Assembly (NCBI RefSeq): GCF_002119525.1
Contig: NZ_CP017917.1
Coordinates: 682,001-746,000 of the forward strand
Origin: Vibrio syngnathi
GTDB lineage: Bacteria; Pseudomonadota; Gammaproteobacteria; Enterobacterales; Vibrionaceae
DNA: 64,000 nt
Direction: 5' to 3'
This document shows positions 54,405 to 64,000 of the stretch, one piece after another (the stretch's first letter is position 1; each line of letters opens with the position of its first letter). A model generated the notes under the pieces. That model saw nothing but the letters and a program-made list of their open reading frames with translations. It did not search any database and was not told where the DNA came from. The position numbers and the translations under genes are program-made.

Positions 54405-56534
54405 ATGTTTTCAAAAAAGCCATTGGCTTTAATGATCGGCGCAGTATTAGCTTCACCAGCAGTATTGGCAGAAGCAGTAAAAACTGACGAGCATATGGTT
54501 GTTGAAGGTCGTGATTACGGTTATAAAGCCGACACGAATACAACAGCAATGCGCATGGAGGCGACTCAATTAGAGACTCCAGGACAAGTTACGATTATCA
54601 GTGAGCAAATCATTGATGAGCAACGCGCAAGCACGCTTGGCGAAGTATTAAAAAATGATGCGTCAATTTCAGCGGGTTCTAAATCAACGAACCGTGAGCG
54701 CTTCAATCTACGTGGTTTCTCTCTAGGAAGCAGTTCTGGTTACTTGCGCGATGGCGTTCAACACTGGTCTCATTACCGTCAACCGGTAGAGCTACTAGAA
54801 CGTGTTGAAGTACTAAAAGGCCCTGCAGGTTTGCTCTACGGTAAATCAGCACCTGGTGGCCTTGTTAACATGGTTGCTAAGAAGCCTACGTATGAAACTC
54901 AAGTTAGCGTAAGCCAAGACATTGGTTCTGACAGCTACACACGTACTACCGCTGATGTAAGCGGTTCATTGAACGATGATCAAACTCTACGTGCTCGTCT
55001 TATTGTTTCACAAGAAAACCAAGACTCTTACCGTACGCGTTTTGACGGCACAGATGTAGAGACTGACCGCTTTGTTGGTGGCCTATTTGTTGATTACGAT
55101 ATCAACGAAGATGTGATGCTATCTGCGCATTACGACCGTACTCAAGAGTTGGGTGATCTAGATAACGGCTCAAAGATTGATACAAAAACAGGTAAAGCGA
55201 TTACCCCAAATACGGTTAATGACCAACGCTTCGCACAAACAGACAACGACGTAGCAAACTACGGTGTGGCTGTTACAGCAAACTTGAGCGATACATGGGC
55301 AGTTAAATCGGGTATCAGTCGTCAGTTTTACGAACGTCGCCGTACTGAATCAGATAACGTTATTGATTCAAAGAAAGACAGAAAAACCAAGAAAACACTA
55401 GGTTATGGTTACAAAGTGTCAGACCGTCATGATGAGTGGACGTTTGATACGGCTTACGTGGATTTTACTGGTGATGTTGATGCATTTGGTGTGAATCACC
55501 GTCTGTTGGTGGGTGCAAATGGGTTGCACTACGATTACAAGCGCCTGTACGTATCAGACTACGCTTGTTTTAACGCTTCAGAAGCAGACACAATGAAAGA
55601 GTGTGGCAAAGGCTTTGATATGCCTGCAGACATTCACTATAACAACGATGATTCAGTATCACACTCGAAGAGCCAACACTACGGTCTATATCTTCAAGAT
55701 TTAGTGACGTTCAGTGAGCAGTGGCAAGCACTTGCTGGTGTTCGTTTCGCTTACGATGATACGACGAGCAGTTCTGGTAAAGAAGAGAGCTACAATAACA
55801 TCCTACCTAAGTTCGGTGCGATTTACTCTCCGGCGCCAAACGGTTCTATTTACGCGGTTTACTCTGAAAGTTTTGAACCTGTAAGTGAGATTTCTGATAA
55901 AGATGATGTGAACTTCGGCCAGTCTCAAGATGCGAAGAAAGGTACACTTTATGAGCTAGGCTCAAAGTGGGAACTGTTTGATGAGCGTTTATTCGTATCA
56001 GGAGCAGTATTCCAGATCACACAAACGAACATGCAAGTTACAGAAGACCTTCCTGCATCTCATGCAAAAGATACTCGTACTACACAGGTGGGTGAGCAAG
56101 TTCACACTGGTGTGGAGCTAGCTGCGACGGGCTACGTGACGGATGCGTTCTCTGTAAGTGCATCAACAATGTTCTTAGATGCTGAATATAAGAATGACCC
56201 TGCTCTTAATGGTAAAACACCAGCAGACGTTCCTGAATTTACTGCAAGCATCTGGTCTACTTACGCATTCAACAACGGTACTGACGTTAACCTAGGTGTG
56301 TATCACGTAGGTGAGCGTTACACTGAAAGTGCTAACACGTTTAAGAAAGACGCTTACACTCGTGTAGATGCAGGTGTTGCACATACTATTAAGTACGATG
56401 AGAACTTAGATTTTGTTGCACGCTTTAATGTAGAGAACCTGTTTGATACAGATTACCTAGAAGGCGGCAGCACTCGCGGCGTTGTTGTTGGCGAAGGTCG
56501 TAACTACATGGCTACGTTACAGGTAAAATACTAA
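54405..56534 (+). CDS. TonB-dependent siderophore receptor, second copy
   Basis: Identical 709-residue protein to 24102-26231. Confidence 0.93.
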   Translation: MFSKKPLALMIGAVLASPAVLAEAVKTDEHMVVEGRDYGYKADTNTTAMRMEATQLETPGQVTIISEQIIDEQRASTLGEVLKNDASISAGSKSTNRERFNLRGFSLGSSSGYLRDGVQHWSHYRQPVELLERVEVLKGPAGLLYGKSAPGGLVNMVAKKPTYETQVSVSQDIGSDSYTRTTADVSGSLNDDQTLRARLIVSQENQDSYRTRFDGTDVETDRFVGGLFVDYDINEDVMLSAHYDRTQELGDLDNGSKIDTKTGKAITPNTVNDQRFAQTDNDVANYGVAVTANLSDTWAVKSGISRQFYERRRTESDNVIDSKKDRKTKKTLGYGYKVSDRHDEWTFDTAYVDFTGDVDAFGVNHRLLVGANGLHYDYKRLYVSDYACFNASEADTMKECGKGFDMPADIHYNNDDSVSHSKSQHYGLYLQDLVTFSEQWQALAGVRFAYDDTTSSSGKEESYNNILPKFGAIYSPAPNGSIYAVYSESFEPVSEISDKDDVNFGQSQDAKKGTLYELGSKWELFDERLFVSGAVFQITQTNMQVTEDLPASHAKDTRTTQVGEQVHTGVELAATGYVTDAFSVSASTMFLDAEYKNDPALNGKTPADVPEFTASIWSTYAFNNGTDVNLGVYHVGERYTESANTFKKDAYTRVDAGVAHTIKYDENLDFVARFNVENLFDTDYLEGGSTRGVVVGEGRNYMATLQVKY

Positions 56535-56649
56535 TTTGTTAGTAGGGTACTATTGGTAGCTTAAATATTAAGGGGAAGGTTTCGACTTTCCCCTTTCTTG
56601 ATTCTGCTATTTAGTAAAAATACCCCTAGCAATGCGAGTGGTTTTTAAT

Positions 56650-56668
56650 GATAATGAGACTGCTTATC
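56650..56668 (+). promoter_or_regulatory. Fur box upstream of the TonB2-type operon, second copy
   Basis: Same 19-bp sequence as at 26347. Confidence 0.68.
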
Positions 56669-56700
56669 AATAAAACTCATTTGTTCTTCTTCTAAAGTAA

Positions 56701-57480
56701 ATGACTACAATTATGAATCTTTTAAAAACTAGCCTAGCACTTGCCATCAGTTTGGTTGCAACGTCATCGATGGCAAACAGCTTGGATCAAGCTCAATCAA
56801 TTCAAAACAAGACCAATAACGCGTCGGCTTCGAGCCAAAAGGTTATTGATAAAAGCTCACAAGCAACATTATTGCTGCAAGCTGAGGTTGAGCGTCTGCA
56901 AGAAGAAGTGAAAAATTTAGAAATCTATCACGACCATCTTGCCGCATTGGTTAAGAGCCAAGATCAAGAAGCGCTGAGTATTGAAGGGCAGATCGACGAA
57001 ATCAAACTAACACGTCAAGGTGTTGTGCCTTTAATGTACAAGATGATCGATGGTCTCCAGGAAGTTATTGAAAGCGATCTACCTTTCAAGACAAATAGCC
57101 GTCTGCGTCGCGTTGAAAAGCTGAAAGCGATGATGACTCGTGCTGATGTCAGTGACGCTGAAAAATATCGCCGTATTTTAGAGGCGTACCAAATTGAAGT
57201 GGATTACGGTATTAAGCTCAGTTCTTATTCAAGCCGTGTCGAATTAAGTCAAGATAAAGTGCTTGAAGTTGATGTTTTGCATCTTGGACGTATTTCACTG
57301 GTCGCTCGTAACTTGAACGGTACTCAATATTGGTCTTGGGACCAAAACAGCGCTCAATGGCAAGAGTTGGATTCTTCGATGAAATCTGAGTTGGACAAAG
57401 CGTACGATATCGCTAATAAGCAAGCATCTCCAAGCTTAATCACTTTACCTGTTTCTTTAACTGTTGCGGAGGTTAAGTAA
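56701..57480 (+). CDS. DUF3450 protein of the TonB2-type system, second copy
   Basis: Identical to 26398-27177. Confidence 0.88.
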   Translation: MTTIMNLLKTSLALAISLVATSSMANSLDQAQSIQNKTNNASASSQKVIDKSSQATLLLQAEVERLQEEVKNLEIYHDHLAALVKSQDQEALSIEGQIDEIKLTRQGVVPLMYKMIDGLQEVIESDLPFKTNSRLRRVEKLKAMMTRADVSDAEKYRRILEAYQIEVDYGIKLSSYSSRVELSQDKVLEVDVLHLGRISLVARNLNGTQYWSWDQNSAQWQELDSSMKSELDKAYDIANKQASPSLITLPVSLTVAEVK

Positions 57481-58856
57481 TGAACTTAAAGCCATTAGCA
57501 GCATTGCTTTGCATTACGTCAATTTCATTTTCTGCTTTCTCTGCATCAGATACGACGGCTCAGCTTGTTAACAAAGCAAAATCAGAGAGTCGTACGCAAG
57601 CGTCTCATAACGTAATTCGTGAAGCTGATTTTAAAAAGACAGAACAACAACTCAAAGCGATCAAAGCACAGCTTGAAGCTAAACGTAGCTCTATTCAAGG
57701 TGCGACCGATGTTCTGACTCAGACATTCAGTGATAACGAAAATAAGCTTGCTCGTTTAGAAGAGAAACTGCGTTTAGAAACAGGTAGCTTAGGTGAATTG
57801 TTTGGTGTTGTAAGACAAAATGCAAAAGACCTTGAACATGAGCTATCGGATACAGTGACTAACGTAGATCGCTCAGCGTATACAGAAACTGTTTATCAAA
57901 TCGTAGATGCAAAATCATTACCGTCAATGCCCCAGTTAACAGGCCTTTGGTTGAGCATGATGGAGCAAATTCAAGCAAGTTCAGAGATAAGTAAGTCGAC
58001 AGTTTCACTTGTTAATAGTGAAGGGGTTACTGAAAAGGCAGAAGCTTATCGACTGGGCTCTATTGGCTTAGTCGCTGAGTCTGGTTACGTATGGTGGGAT
58101 TCCAAGCACCAAGATGCGATTGTTTATTTGAAGCAGCCATCAAAAGGTCCAACACTGGCGTCACTTTCTACATTAGCTAATGGCGAAGTGTCTAACGTGG
58201 TCGTCGATCCCTCTCGTGGGTTCATGTTAGAACAATTAGCTTTGGAACCAAGCCTAGCTGATCGCCTGCAAGCGGGTGGTCTAGTTGGTAAAGTTATTCT
58301 TGGCTTGCTGGCAATTGGCTTAATCATCGCATTGGTTCGTGGTATTTCTTTGGCTATCGCTCGTCAGAAGATTCGCGCTCAACTTAAAAAACCTGAACAA
58401 GCGGGAGACAATCCTCTAGGTCGCATTCTTGCGGTTTACGACAAAGAACAAAACCAAACCGTTGAAGCATTAGAACTGCGCCTTTTAGAAGCCGTCGTTG
58501 ATGAACAAACTCACCTAGAGAAAGGTTTATCGATGCTTAAGTTATTGGCGGCACTAGCACCAATGCTTGGCTTGTTGGGTACTGTAACCGGCATGATCGA
58601 AACATTCCAAGTGATCACACAGTTTGGTAATGGTGACCCTAAAGTCATGGCGGGCGGTATTTCGATGGCGCTTGTAACAACAGTACTTGGCCTTGTTGCA
58701 GCAATGCCGTTGCTATTGGCACACAACATTTTGAGTACTCAGTCAGAGAACATTCGCAATATTCTTGAAAAGCAGGGTATTGGCCTTGTTGCTGAGCAGG
58801 CAGAAAAGACAGTTGAATCAAAAGCTGTTGTTTCACCAGTTGGGACTGCCGCGTAA
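57480..58856 (+). CDS. TtpC-like ExbB/TolQ-family protein, second copy
   Basis: Identical to 27177-28553. Confidence 0.9.
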   Translation: MNLKPLAALLCITSISFSAFSASDTTAQLVNKAKSESRTQASHNVIREADFKKTEQQLKAIKAQLEAKRSSIQGATDVLTQTFSDNENKLARLEEKLRLETGSLGELFGVVRQNAKDLEHELSDTVTNVDRSAYTETVYQIVDAKSLPSMPQLTGLWLSMMEQIQASSEISKSTVSLVNSEGVTEKAEAYRLGSIGLVAESGYVWWDSKHQDAIVYLKQPSKGPTLASLSTLANGEVSNVVVDPSRGFMLEQLALEPSLADRLQAGGLVGKVILGLLAIGLIIALVRGISLAIARQKIRAQLKKPEQAGDNPLGRILAVYDKEQNQTVEALELRLLEAVVDEQTHLEKGLSMLKLLAALAPMLGLLGTVTGMIETFQVITQFGNGDPKVMAGGISMALVTTVLGLVAAMPLLLAHNILSTQSENIRNILEKQGIGLVAEQAEKTVESKAVVSPVGTAA

Positions 58857-59416
58857 TGGATATTTTGTCGGGTTCTCTATTACCAGCGAGTTGGTTAACG
58901 AGTAACTGGCTGCTGTCTTTATCAAACTTTATGGAGCAGGGCGGTTTCGTCCTGTGGTGGCTAGCCGCTGTCGTCCTCGTTTTTTGGGTACTTGTGGTAG
59001 AACGCGTGCTTTATCTCGCGTTCTACTTTCCAAAGCAGCGTCAAGCTTGGATTAATCAGTGGCATGAAAGAGAAGAACACTCTTCTTGGTATGCTAAAGC
59101 CATTCGTGAAGGTTGGTTAGGGCAAGCGAGCATCTTACTTAACCAAAACTTGAACTTTATTAAGCTGTTAGTCGCTATTTGTCCGATGTTGGGTTTGCTC
59201 GGTACCGTAACCGGTATGATCTCCGTTTTTGATGTCATGGCGACTCAAGGAAGCAGTGACCCTAAATTGATGGCTTCAGGTATCTCGTTGGCAACACTGC
59301 CAACCATGGCGGGTATGGTTGCTGCGTTAGCGGGCATGTTTGTTCATGCTCGTTTAGCGAAAGTCTGTAACCGCTTAGAATTGAAATTAGAAAAATCTTT
59401 AAGGAGTCAACGATGA
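58856..59416 (+). CDS. exbB: ExbB-type proton channel subunit, second copy
   Basis: Identical to 28553-29113. Confidence 0.93.
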   Translation: MDILSGSLLPASWLTSNWLLSLSNFMEQGGFVLWWLAAVVLVFWVLVVERVLYLAFYFPKQRQAWINQWHEREEHSSWYAKAIREGWLGQASILLNQNLNFIKLLVAICPMLGLLGTVTGMISVFDVMATQGSSDPKLMASGISLATLPTMAGMVAALAGMFVHARLAKVCNRLELKLEKSLRSQR

Positions 59417-59817
59417 GACTCGGTCGACGTCATTCTAAAAACGAAGAGGCTCAAATAGACCTTACTTCGATGCTTGATATTGTCTTTATCATGCTTATTT
59501 TCTTTATTGTGACCAGTTCATTTGTTCGTGAATCAGGGGTTGAAGTCAATCGCCCACAAGCTTCAAACGTAGTGAGCCAAAAGGATGCGGGTATCTTTGT
59601 TGCGATTACTTCTGCGAACGACATCTTTATAGATAAACGTGTTGTGGATGTTGAACGTGTTCAAGCGACGTTAGAACACTTATTGCTAGAACAACCTGAT
59701 GCTTCTTTGGTTATTCAGGCTGACGAGCATGCTTATAACGGTACGGTTGTTAAAGTGATGGACGCTGCCAAAGGTGCGGGTGTTAAAAATATTGCGCTTG
59801 CAGCTGAAAAGCGATGA
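59413..59817 (+). CDS. exbD: ExbD-type protein, second copy
   Basis: Identical to 29110-29514. Confidence 0.94.
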   Translation: MRLGRRHSKNEEAQIDLTSMLDIVFIMLIFFIVTSSFVRESGVEVNRPQASNVVSQKDAGIFVAITSANDIFIDKRVVDVERVQATLEHLLLEQPDASLVIQADEHAYNGTVVKVMDAAKGAGVKNIALAAEKR

Positions 59818-59836
59818 TCTTGGAGGATCTTAATCA

Positions 59837-60457
59837 ATGATTCGCCTATTTCTTGCATTACCTTTAGCGGGAGCGTTGGGTTTAGCACTGTTTTCTTTCA
59901 TGGCTTGGATGGTTGATAATGGACACCAACGTTCGCCAGAAAATAGTGAGACGTTAAGTTTCAACATGGTAATGGTTGAACAAGAACAAGAAGTACAGAG
60001 AAGGCAACGTGCAGTCCCGGAACAACCCGAAATGCCAGAGCCGCCACCGCAAGCGCAAACGTCTCAGTCGCAAGCTGAAGTAACGCCTCTGAATTCAATG
60101 TCTTCACTGTCTTCACTGGATTTGAATACTTCAATTGAAGGCCTAGCGATTAACGCTCCAACATTTTCTGATTTTGGGTCAAATCAACAGGTAATGCCGC
60201 TTTATCGAGTTGAACCTCGTTATCCAGCAAAAGCGCTCAAGCGTGGCGCAGAAGGGTATGTCATTTTGTCTTTTACAATCGATGAAACAGGACGTTCTGT
60301 TGATATTCAAGTTACGGATGCAAATCCACGTCGTATGTTTGAACGTGAAGCGATAAGAGCACTTAAAAAATGGAAGTATCAACCCAAAGTCGTCGATGGA
60401 AAAGCGGTCACTCAGGTTGGTCAAACCGTGAAACTAGAGTTTAAGTTGGCAAAATGA
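59837..60457 (+). CDS. tonB: TonB-family energy transducer, second copy
   Basis: Identical to 29534-30154. Confidence 0.94.
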   Translation: MIRLFLALPLAGALGLALFSFMAWMVDNGHQRSPENSETLSFNMVMVEQEQEVQRRQRAVPEQPEMPEPPPQAQTSQSQAEVTPLNSMSSLSSLDLNTSIEGLAINAPTFSDFGSNQQVMPLYRVEPRYPAKALKRGAEGYVILSFTIDETGRSVDIQVTDANPRRMFEREAIRALKKWKYQPKVVDGKAVTQVGQTVKLEFKLAK

Positions 60458-61632
60458 TGAAACAGATATGGATATTAGTGGGCTTGTTGATAATGCCCCT
60501 CACATTACCGGCAAAAGAGCTTACCCAATACACCGTTATTCGTGTTCAAAAGGCGAATAAACTTGCTCAAGAGGAGCAGGTTAAACAGGCGATTGAGGTC
60601 TTGGCTAGTTTGGAGTTATCTAAAGGCTATGACAAAGCCTATGTCGCTCGCATGCTTGGTGTGTTTTACTGGCAAGATGGTAAAACAGAGACGGCAATCA
60701 AGCAGCTTACTTATGCAGTGGATAGTGGCTTATTGGTCGATGAGCAAGCTTGGGTAACGAAACGTATGTTAGCTGATTTACTGCTTAGCGAGCAGCATTT
60801 TAAAGCGGCATTACCACACTATTATGAGCTCGTTAAAGCAGCACCGGAAACTGAAAAGAAAGACACGCTTTGGATGCGAATTGCTCAAGCTGAATACCAA
60901 ATTGAAAACTGGACGAAAGTACTGGCGGCTATAGGTAATCATAACAAGTTCAATTCAAAACCACAGTTGTCGCCTCTCTCGTTAAAACTGGGTGCTCAAC
61001 TACAGTTAAAACAATGGAAGCAATCAATTCCTACGTTAGAAAGTTTAGTTGAACTTCAACCCGAAAAAGACAACTGGTGGCGCCAACTCGTTGGGATTCA
61101 GTTAAGGTTAGAGCGCAGCCGAGATGCGTTAAATACTTTAGCACTTGCCGAGCTACAAGGTGTTGAATTGAATAATTCAGACCGCAGGCTACTTGCTCAA
61201 CTGTACGCAAAGCGAGGCATCCCTGAGCGCGCTGCGCAAGAAATTAGTAAGTTAGATGATGCAAACAGTGATGTTCAACTTCTCGCTGAGCAAGCAACCT
61301 ACTGGCAACTCGCAAAAGAGTGGGACAATGCCATTGAAGTGTGGACGTTAGCGTCGAACATGAACACTCGATACCATTGGAATGTTGCTCAATTATTGGT
61401 TCAGCAAGGTTACTACAAGCGAGCTCTGGTTGTTTTAGATAAAGTAAAAGACAAAAACAAGCAAGCCGACGTTGCATTGGCGAAAGTACGTTCATGGTAT
61501 AAGTTGAAGAACTTAGATAATGCTCTCGCTCAAGCTAAGCGGGCGAACAACATTGAACCGTCTCCTGAGGCTAAAGGGTGGATCAAATATTTGACCCAGC
61601 TGAGAACGGTAAGCGAAAGTGGAAACGCCTAA
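60454..61632 (+). CDS. TPR-repeat periplasmic protein, second copy
   Basis: Identical to 30151-31329. Confidence 0.88.
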   Translation: MMKQIWILVGLLIMPLTLPAKELTQYTVIRVQKANKLAQEEQVKQAIEVLASLELSKGYDKAYVARMLGVFYWQDGKTETAIKQLTYAVDSGLLVDEQAWVTKRMLADLLLSEQHFKAALPHYYELVKAAPETEKKDTLWMRIAQAEYQIENWTKVLAAIGNHNKFNSKPQLSPLSLKLGAQLQLKQWKQSIPTLESLVELQPEKDNWWRQLVGIQLRLERSRDALNTLALAELQGVELNNSDRRLLAQLYAKRGIPERAAQEISKLDDANSDVQLLAEQATYWQLAKEWDNAIEVWTLASNMNTRYHWNVAQLLVQQGYYKRALVVLDKVKDKNKQADVALAKVRSWYKLKNLDNALAQAKRANNIEPSPEAKGWIKYLTQLRTVSESGNA

Positions 61633-61680
61633 TCACATATAGTTAGAAGCTAGAAAGCAGATTATCAAGATAAGATAATG

Positions 61681-61719
61681 AAGGGTGTCATTTGAACGTT
61701 CAAATGACACCCTTTTTTG
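61681..61719 (+). terminator. Terminator of the TonB2-type operon, second copy
   Basis: Same long palindrome and T run as at 31378. Confidence 0.9.
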
Positions 61720-61799
61720 TATTCAATATACTTAAACCTAGGTGCCTGAGCGGTGCGGTTGTTTGACTGAGGTAAGAATAAAGATAAAGAAAATTCAAG

Positions 61800-62120
61800 T
61801 TAAAGGCTGCACATCTCGCCACTGTGTGATCCCGCAATGATCACTCCGCTTTGGTCTACAATCCAGTTAATGGTGCAGTCACGATAGGGGTTTTTGAAAG
61901 AATGTTGTATTTCACCATTCTCGAGTGAGGTTTGAGTTTCTACCCAAGCAAATGTGCGTGACTCCCAAAATGTAACGGCTTGAGAGTGGGGCGTTAAATA
62001 CAACGCTTGAGCATCTACAATATTGGCACCGATATAACTCTCGATATGTTCGTCAGTACTAACAATCTGGTTAGTGCAAGCGGTGATAAAGATCATAGCA
62101 ATAGGAATATAAATACGCAT
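61800..62120 (-). CDS. Small lipoprotein of unknown function, intact copy
   Basis: 106 residues; signal peptide with lipobox FITAC (Cys15). The mature part has a compact domain with WESRTFAWVETQTSL, a CTINWIVDQSGVIIAGSHSGEMC ending and two Cys that may pair. I do not recognise the family. This copy reads through where the first copy has an extra T. Confidence 0.78.
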   Translation of the reverse strand: MRIYIPIAMIFITACTNQIVSTDEHIESYIGANIVDAQALYLTPHSQAVTFWESRTFAWVETQTSLENGEIQHSFKNPYRDCTINWIVDQSGVIIAGSHSGEMCSL

Positions 62121-62287
62121 TAAAAATCCTTTTTACTGAGTATGACTTGTTCATATATGTAAACATACAATAGCATTATTTAGATTTGTAAATATGTCAT
62201 TGTCGTTTCTCTATCTTAGCCATGCTTCATGATCACCTTTTTCTGAAAACGTGACTTACCGACGAACAGAAATTTAACTGCCTTGAG

Positions 62288-63382
62288 TTATCGAAGTGAA
62301 GAGTATTTTATCGCGTCTTTTTCAAACTGAACGACTTTCGATCCTACTGATTTCAGTGCTCGTTGATATGCATCAACATCATGGCCGACAATTGATAACG
62401 CCGCGTCATAAGGAGATATCGCTTTTTCCAGTTGTTCTATTTTATAACCAAGTTGGTCTAATAGATAAATCACCGATGCGCCGGTATTATAAAAGACACT
62501 AAACCCAAAGTGCCACTTTACCTCTTTTTGAGTCTTGAGGTTCAAGACGGTTCCTCTTCCCTTGTCAAAGCTCAAGCTATCATTTTTATATACCTCTCTA
62601 GCGCGCAGCACCGTGATGTATTCTGCTGAGCCTTCGATACGCTCTTGTGACAGAGCCATGTTCTCAACCAGCGAAGTATTGTCATTGAGCATTTGTCTAT
62701 GTCGAATGGCGACATACTGTTTCAATAGCTCACGAGCTTCCACCTTAGTCAATTTTCTAGGTAGTCCATCAAACAGCTCGGTGAGTATTAACTCGTCTTG
62801 GATAATGCTTTTGGTTGTAGGGTAATTGTCAACGTCCTGTCGCCAATTGCTTTTGTTCGCCCAAGAGGTTTGGTAAATGTGGAACACCTCATGAGGCGCA
62901 AATAAAAGATCATTGGTAAATGGGTGTTGGTTCTTAGCGACTGCATCGGTGTATTTTTGTGCGTAGTACTTGTGACCATCAATCAGTAAGTCGAAGGTAT
63001 ACAGGTTGTTCGAACCGTTGTTTATCTTAGTTACCGCATCATACATTCCCTTTTTGTATTCATAGATACTCATACCACCAGATTCTGCTGAACCAATCTT
63101 GGTCGCACCTTTTAGAACTGACTGAGGATTAATGATGAATGCATTTATAGGCTGATCCTTAGCATTGACACGAATGAGGTAGTGGGGTCTTTTGGCGTAA
63201 TTATATCCATCCCAGTAATTCAATTTCATGTACTCTCCGACCTGTTTGATCATGGCTTTGTCAGCGACATTTTCAACGCTAGCAACTGCCGTCGATGTCG
63301 TGGGTTTAGGTGAACTCGAGCTCGAATTTGAATTACAAGCAGACAGTAGAAGAATACTTACCCCTAACAATAAACTTTTCAT
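62288..63382 (-). CDS. Lipoprotein with HEVFH zinc-metalloprotease motif, intact copy
   Basis: 364 residues. Lipobox LLSAC (Cys16) followed by a Ser-rich linker, so it is probably surface- or outer-membrane-anchored. Near residue 165 the sequence APHEVFHIYQTSW contains HExxH, the zinc-binding helix of metallopeptidases. About 85 residues later a glutamate in RIEGSAEYITVLRAREV is a candidate third ligand, as in gluzincins. Otherwise I do not recognise the family. A Ser/Asn linker and a C-terminal helical region (YLLDQLGYKIEQLEKAIS) complete it. It is divergent from the PepSY/metal locus. Proteolytic activity is inferred. Confidence 0.75.
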   Translation of the reverse strand: MKSLLLGVSILLLSACNSNSSSSSPKPTTSTAVASVENVADKAMIKQVGEYMKLNYWDGYNYAKRPHYLIRVNAKDQPINAFIINPQSVLKGATKIGSAESGGMSIYEYKKGMYDAVTKINNGSNNLYTFDLLIDGHKYYAQKYTDAVAKNQHPFTNDLLFAPHEVFHIYQTSWANKSNWRQDVDNYPTTKSIIQDELILTELFDGLPRKLTKVEARELLKQYVAIRHRQMLNDNTSLVENMALSQERIEGSAEYITVLRAREVYKNDSLSFDKGRGTVLNLKTQKEVKWHFGFSVFYNTGASVIYLLDQLGYKIEQLEKAISPYDAALSIVGHDVDAYQRALKSVGSKVVQFEKDAIKYSSLR

Positions 63383-63560
63383 GATGACCCTTTATCTAAG
63401 CAAATATTGGTTAATACATTAACGGTATTCTCAGGTTCGTTCTGTAATAACTTGTAACTCGGTTACTTACATTAGGAGAACGTAAATAATGTAAATTGAA
63501 TGCCAATACGAATGATTATCAACTAAATTGTCGCCATAAAATCTATAGGTACTGGTTTGT

Positions 63561-64000
63561 ATGTCGTTAAAAAGTAGGGCGGTTCAATCATGGGCTCGTC
63601 GACTTCATGTTTATATTTCAATGGCACTCTTGTTTGTTGTTCTCTTCTTTTCAGTGACAGGCATTACCCTTAATCGCCCTGAGTTATTTGAATCCAGCCA
63701 ACCCAATATCCAACGCTCTACGCTAACGCTTCCCGCGAGTTTGTTTACGCTCCAAGACGGTCGACTGAAAGCCGACGAGTCTGCTTTTGAAAAGTTTTTA
63801 TTTGAAGAAGCAAACCTATCTGGCGTTCCTTCGGGGTTAGACATCTACGCAGAAGTTGAAGACGGTGAGTTGCTCATCGGTGAAGTGTCTATGGACTTCA
63901 AAGGACCTGGCTACAACGCTTCTGTGTTTGTCGATGTGACTTCTGAAATGGTGGAAGTCGAAACAACGAATTATGGCGTTATTGCATTGTTGAATGACCT
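63561..64000 (+). CDS. PepSY-associated membrane protein, second copy, cut by window end
   Basis: Reads through the point where the first copy is frameshifted (SGVPSGLDIYAEVEDGE) and stays open to the end of the window, so the intact gene is about 209 residues. Supports the view that the break in the first copy is an error. Confidence 0.85.
   Translation, partial: MSLKSRAVQSWARRLHVYISMALLFVVLFFSVTGITLNRPELFESSQPNIQRSTLTLPASLFTLQDGRLKADESAFEKFLFEEANLSGVPSGLDIYAEVEDGELLIGEVSMDFKGPGYNASVFVDVTSEMVEVETTNYGVIALLND

Larger units (their letters stand above)
40541..64000 (+). repeat. Second copy of the ~30.3 kb direct repeat, continuing past the window
   Basis: Matches 10228-33694. Differences left of 49,971 are about 15 small indel events and two substitution sites. 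From 49,972 to about 61,907 the offset is constant at 30,303. Confidence 0.97.

Overview
The window looks like a marine Vibrio chromosome. The grounds are a TonB2-type energy-transduction operon with DUF3450, TtpC-like and TPR partners, a DUF2986 protein, a compact tRNA cluster, FNR/Nar-type nitrite reductase control and moderate-to-low GC. Species was not determined.

Layout, left to right. (1) 1-6.2 kb: end of a chemoreceptor, a class-3 lipase-like protein, a five-gene tRNA cluster (Leu-Cys-Gly-Leu-Cys), an unknown lipoprotein and a HEAT-like protein. (2) 6.3-13.0 kb: two di-haem cytochrome c peroxidase-like proteins, a Tat-exported Rieske protein, an arsenite-oxidase-family molybdopterin subunit and a CopD-like membrane protein, with a convergent pseudoazurin gene. 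The pairing of an AioBA-like oxidoreductase with two di-haem peroxidases is the signature of the iodate reductase (idrABP1P2) locus, and this is the most interesting biology here. (3) 13.5-18.5 kb: nirB-nirD-nirC-cobA, a siroheme nitrite reductase, its nitrite channel and a siroheme-pathway enzyme, behind a promoter with FNR-like and Nar-like sites. (4) 18.6-23.5 kb: DUF4174 protein, NYN-domain protein, an OmpR-family two-component system and a dicarboxylate/glutamate-type symporter. (5) 24.1-31.3 kb: a siderophore-type TonB-dependent receptor and a six-gene TonB2 operon with Fur-box-like sites. (6) 31.5-40.1 kb: two lipoproteins (one with an HEVFH zinc-protease motif) and a metal-uptake locus: PepSY membrane protein, DUF2271, DUF4198, small periplasmic protein, DUF6162, and a Zn/Mn-type ABC transporter with two binding proteins. 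(7) 40.2-40.4 kb: DUF2986 gene.

From 40541 to the window end the sequence repeats 10228-33694 head to tail, starting inside the molybdopterin gene at about codon 362. The implied unit is 30,313 bp (10228-40540). Differences between the copies are almost all 1-3 base indels, and they are not spread evenly. Everything from about 31,606 to 49,971 is rich in frameshifts, including the single-copy metal locus. About 11.6 kb of the second copy (49,972-61,907) keeps a constant offset from the first. This pattern points to a low-accuracy segment bridging two good contigs, so the tandem duplication may be an assembly artefact, and the 'broken' genes there should not be read as true pseudogenes. Where two copies exist, the clean one (first copy left of 31.6 kb, second copy right of 50 kb) gives the real protein.

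How the genes fit together: the left half is anaerobic or terminal-acceptor respiration (Idr-like enzyme with FNR-like control, cupredoxin, nitrite reduction). The right half is iron and metal acquisition (TonB-dependent receptor, TonB2 motor, PepSY/DUF proteins and a metal ABC importer).
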